From contig JAICHS010000087.1 in assembly GCA_025924775.1 (NCBI GenBank), forward strand, positions 1 through 8,357: 8,357 bases of DNA, written 5' to 3'. The DNA comes from Rhodanobacteraceae bacterium. Lineage in GTDB: Bacteria > Pseudomonadota > Gammaproteobacteria > Xanthomonadales > Rhodanobacteraceae. Each line of letters begins with the position of its first letter. The first letter of the stretch is position 1. A program made the position numbers and the translations under genes. Shown one piece after another: positions 5,866-8,357 of this stretch. The notes under the pieces are model-generated. The model was not told the DNA's origin. It did no database searches and worked only from the letters and a program-made list of their open reading frames with translations.

Positions 5866-8280
5866 ATGGACAACGAAGCGGCGGCGGTCAAGAAAAAGAC
5901 TCCGGACGTGCAGGCGGCCGCACGCGCGGTGCGCGCGCGCTTCAGCCTGCGTCGCGGCGTCGCCGCGGTCGTGGCCGACCTGTTGCTGGCGGCCGGCACC
6001 CTGCTGATCCTGTTCGGGCTGTTCATGGGTTGGCAGGCGTGGCTGGCGGCACGCCAATCCGGCGCCGCCCAGGAATTGACCCAGGCCAAGCGAAGCGTCG
6101 CGCAGCAGATGGGCCTGATCATCGCCGACAAGCGCGCGCAGGTGGTCAAGGCGCTGGCGCAACCCGACGTGATCGCGCAACTGGCGGCCGGCGATGACGA
6201 CGCGACCCGTGACGCCGTCGCACACCGCATCCAGGCTTCGCTCAAGGATGCGGTGGCGGTGACGCTGTACACGCCGCAGTTGAACGAGGTGCTGCACGGC
6301 AACCTCCTGCGGCTTGGCTACGCGCGGGCCGCGCAGCTGATGTCCACGCTGAGCGCCGATGACGTCGGACCCGCGCAATCGCCGGCCACGCACACCCTCA
6401 GCTTTGCCGCACCCGTCATCGGCGCGGCCGGCAAGCCGCTGGCATTCGCGACGGTGGACTTCAACGATGCGGCGTTGCGCGCGGCGCTGCACACGGCGCG
6501 CGTCCGCGCGGGCCGGCTGGATTGGCGCCAAAGCAACCGGTCCGGCGACATCACGCTGGCCGGTGTCGGCTCCGCCGGTTTGTCCACGGCCGAGGACGCC
6601 GGCGTGCCGGTCGCCCACAGCCTGTACCGCATCGCTTCGGCGCCGCCGGACTACTGGCTGCCGATCACGCATGCGTTCCTCGCCGCGTTGATCCTCGCAC
6701 TCGCCGCGTTCATCGTCGGCGTCGTGGCGTTGTGGGCGAGGCCGCGCGTGCGGGCGCGCCTAGGCGGCGCACCCGCCGATGACGAACTCCTGCTGGCCGA
6801 CGTGATCGCCGCCGCACCACCCCCTTCCCGCAAATCCGAGGCAAACGTGAAACCGGTCGTCAAGCAGACTGCGGCAGCCGACACGGAGGCACCCGCCGAT
6901 CCGATTCCCGAGCGTGGCATTTTCCGCGCGTACGACATCCGCGGCGTGGTCGGCCAGACGCTCTCCGCAGGCGTCGCGCGCCAGCTGGGCCGCGCGATCG
7001 GCAGCGCGGTGCGCGACCAGGAACTTTCGGAAATCGTGGTCGGGCGCGACGGCCGGCTGTCCGGTCCCGAACTTGCCGGCGCGCTGATCGAAGGCCTGCG
7101 CGCGGCCGGCGTGGACGTGATCGACATCGGCGCGGTGCCGACGCCGGTCAGCTATTTCGCGGCCTACCAGCTCAACACCGGTTCGTGCGTGTCGGTGACC
7201 GGCAGCCACAACCCGCCCGACTACAACGGCTTCAAGGTCGTGATCGGCGGCGAAACCCTGGCCGAGGCGGCCATCCAGGACCTGTACCAGCGCATCGTCG
7301 ACGGACGCCTGGCCGAGGGCCACGGCAGCGTGCGCCAGTACGACATCCAGGCCGAATACATTGAGCGCATCGCCTCGGACATCCAGACCGGGCGCGCGCT
7401 GAAGGTCGTGGTCGATTGCGGCAACGGCATCGCCGGCAACACCGCACCGGGGGTGGTGCACGCGATCGGCTGCGAGCCGGTTCCGCTGTATTGCGACGTG
7501 GACGGCACCTTCCCCAACCACCACCCCGACCCGTCGGAGCCGAAGAACCTGACCGACCTGATCCTGATGGTCAAGAAGACCGGCGCCGACATCGGGCTGG
7601 CTTTCGATGGCGACGGCGACCGCCTGGGCGTGGTCACCAAGGACGGCGAAATCATCTTTCCCGACCGCGTGTTGATGCTGTTCGCGCAGGACGTGCTGAC
7701 GCGCAACCCCGGCGCCACGATCCTGTACGACGTCAAATGCACGGGGCACCTGCAGCCACTGATCCTGAAGGCCGGCGGCAGCCCCTTGATGTGGAAGACC
7801 GGGCACTCGCTGATCAAGGCCAAGATGAAGGAAACCGGCGCGCAGCTGGCCGGCGAGATGAGTGGACACTTCTTCTTCCGCGAGCGCTGGTACGGCTTCG
7901 ACGACGGCGTCTATGCGGCCGCGCGGCTGCTGGAAATCCTGGCCGACGATCCCGAAGGCCGCACGCCCGAGCAGATCTTCGCGACCCTGCCCAAGGGCGT
8001 CGCGACCCCGGAACTGCACATCCAGATGCAGGAAGGCGAGAACCATCCATTCATTGACCGCTTCCGCGAACGCGCGCAATTCGATGGCGCGCGCCTGACC
8101 ACCATCGACGGCCTGCGCGCGGACTGGTCCGACGGCTGGGGCCTGGTGCGCGCGTCCAACACCACGCCGGTGCTGGTGCTGCGCTTCGACGCCGACAGCG
8201 CCGAAGCGCTGAAACGCATCCAGGACGCCTTCCGCGCGCAGCTGCTGGCTTGCGATTCGAACCTGCAGCTGCCGTTCTGA
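5866..8280 (+). CDS. algC: Membrane-anchored phosphomannomutase/phosphoglucomutase, long AlgC form
   Basis: Interconverts mannose-6-P/mannose-1-P and glucose-6-P/glucose-1-P, feeding sugar nucleotides for surface polysaccharide and LPS. It has 804 residues in two parts. The N-terminal module has a basic tail (1-32), helix 1 (about 33-58), a roughly 205-residue domain predicted periplasmic (59-266), helix 2 (about 267-291) and a Pro/Ala/Asp linker (292-348). The enzyme follows (349-804): FRAYDIRG (353-360), phosphoserine loop TGSHNP (Ser447), Mg loop DGDGDR (581-586), sugar loop GEMSGH (663-668) and phosphate-binding RASNTTP (762-768), all intact. Long AlgC forms of this kind are annotated after dut in pseudomonads and xanthomonads. 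The periplasmic domain looks like a sensor-type insert, but its ligand is unknown. ATG 5866 follows the dut stop by one base, with GGGGG upstream, so it is the last visible gene of the operon. An internal start at 6847 could give the enzyme alone. The Xanthomonas name for the enzyme would be xanA-like. Confidence 0.93.
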   Translation: MDNEAAAVKKKTPDVQAAARAVRARFSLRRGVAAVVADLLLAAGTLLILFGLFMGWQAWLAARQSGAAQELTQAKRSVAQQMGLIIADKRAQVVKALAQPDVIAQLAAGDDDATRDAVAHRIQASLKDAVAVTLYTPQLNEVLHGNLLRLGYARAAQLMSTLSADDVGPAQSPATHTLSFAAPVIGAAGKPLAFATVDFNDAALRAALHTARVRAGRLDWRQSNRSGDITLAGVGSAGLSTAEDAGVPVAHSLYRIASAPPDYWLPITHAFLAALILALAAFIVGVVALWARPRVRARLGGAPADDELLLADVIAAAPPPSRKSEANVKPVVKQTAAADTEAPADPIPERGIFRAYDIRGVVGQTLSAGVARQLGRAIGSAVRDQELSEIVVGRDGRLSGPELAGALIEGLRAAGVDVIDIGAVPTPVSYFAAYQLNTGSCVSVTGSHNPPDYNGFKVVIGGETLAEAAIQDLYQRIVDGRLAEGHGSVRQYDIQAEYIERIASDIQTGRALKVVVDCGNGIAGNTAPGVVHAIGCEPVPLYCDVDGTFPNHHPDPSEPKNLTDLILMVKKTGADIGLAFDGDGDRLGVVTKDGEIIFPDRVLMLFAQDVLTRNPGATILYDVKCTGHLQPLILKAGGSPLMWKTGHSLIKAKMKETGAQLAGEMSGHFFFRERWYGFDDGVYAAARLLEILADDPEGRTPEQIFATLPKGVATPELHIQMQEGENHPFIDRFRERAQFDGARLTTIDGLRADWSDGWGLVRASNTTPVLVLRFDADSAEALKRIQDAFRAQLLACDSNLQLPF
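6838..6849 (+). promoter_or_regulatory. Candidate internal translation start in algC
   Basis: GAGG (6838-6841), 5 bases, then an in-frame GTG (6847, codon 328), placed in the flexible linker after helix 2. Initiation here would give a soluble mutase of about 477 residues, close to the length of single-domain AlgC (about 463 in P. aeruginosa). This is inferred from position and ribosome-site match only. Confidence 0.4.
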
Positions 8281-8357
8281 CGCAGGCGGCCACGGGCATC
8301 AGCGTGCCGCGGCGATCATCGGTCGGACCACCACCCAAGGGCACGCCCGTGCAGGGC
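8281..8357. other. Region downstream of algC, no gene recognised
   Basis: 77 bases after the algC stop to the window edge. A short inverted repeat GCACG/CGTGC (8341-8352) has a 2-base gap and no T-run, so no terminator can be called. In pseudomonads argB follows algC, but nothing here identifies the next gene. Confidence 0.5.

Noticed and set aside
6760..8079. Long antisense open frame (439 codons, minus strand) opposite algC
   Set aside because: It is a codon-bias shadow of algC, whose catalytic motifs are intact on the plus strand. No recognisable protein features are present.
8341..8352. Terminator hairpin after algC
   Set aside because: The arms are 5 bases with a 2-base gap, there is no T-run, and the window ends too soon to judge.

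Overview
The window is a compact housekeeping segment from a high-GC gammaproteobacterium. It most likely belongs to the Xanthomonadales (Xanthomonadaceae or Rhodanobacteraceae). The reasons are strong G/C preference at third codon positions, GTG/TTG starts, the family-typical sequences of RadC, ArgS and Dut, and a long membrane-anchored AlgC directly after dut. I see no mobile element, phage gene, CRISPR array, tRNA or rRNA.

Left half, all on the minus strand and read right to left: radC (4048-3383), a 347-base non-coding stretch (3036-3382), argS (3035-1353), a one-pass membrane protein with a C-terminal SPOR domain resembling FtsN (1279-656), and the first ~218 codons of a YdfG-type short-chain dehydrogenase that runs off the left edge (656-1). 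The SPOR gene stop and the dehydrogenase start share one base (TGATG). The stretch upstream of argS holds an AT-rich block, two DnaA-box-like sites in a shared longer context, and a tandem repeat that gives two TTGACA hexamers on the argS strand.

Right half, plus strand: coaC (4155-4727), coaB (4717-5391), dut (5388-5864) and algC (5866-8280), packed with overlaps of 11 and 4 bases and then a 1-base gap, so almost certainly one operon. radC and coaC diverge across about 106 bases, as radC and coaBC do in E. coli. The operon joins coenzyme A synthesis (two consecutive steps), dUTP removal, and sugar-phosphate mutase activity for surface polysaccharide precursors.

I found no convincing undescribed multi-gene system. 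The points most worth a second look are: (1) CoaC and CoaB, normally one fused protein in gammaproteobacteria, lie in different frames with the break exactly in the interdomain linker; (2) the CoaC substrate clamp has Glu where E. coli has its functional Cys; (3) AlgC has a two-helix membrane/periplasmic module with a good internal start that could yield a soluble enzyme; (4) the structured, DnaA-box-bearing leader of argS, whose start codon appears to be TTG.
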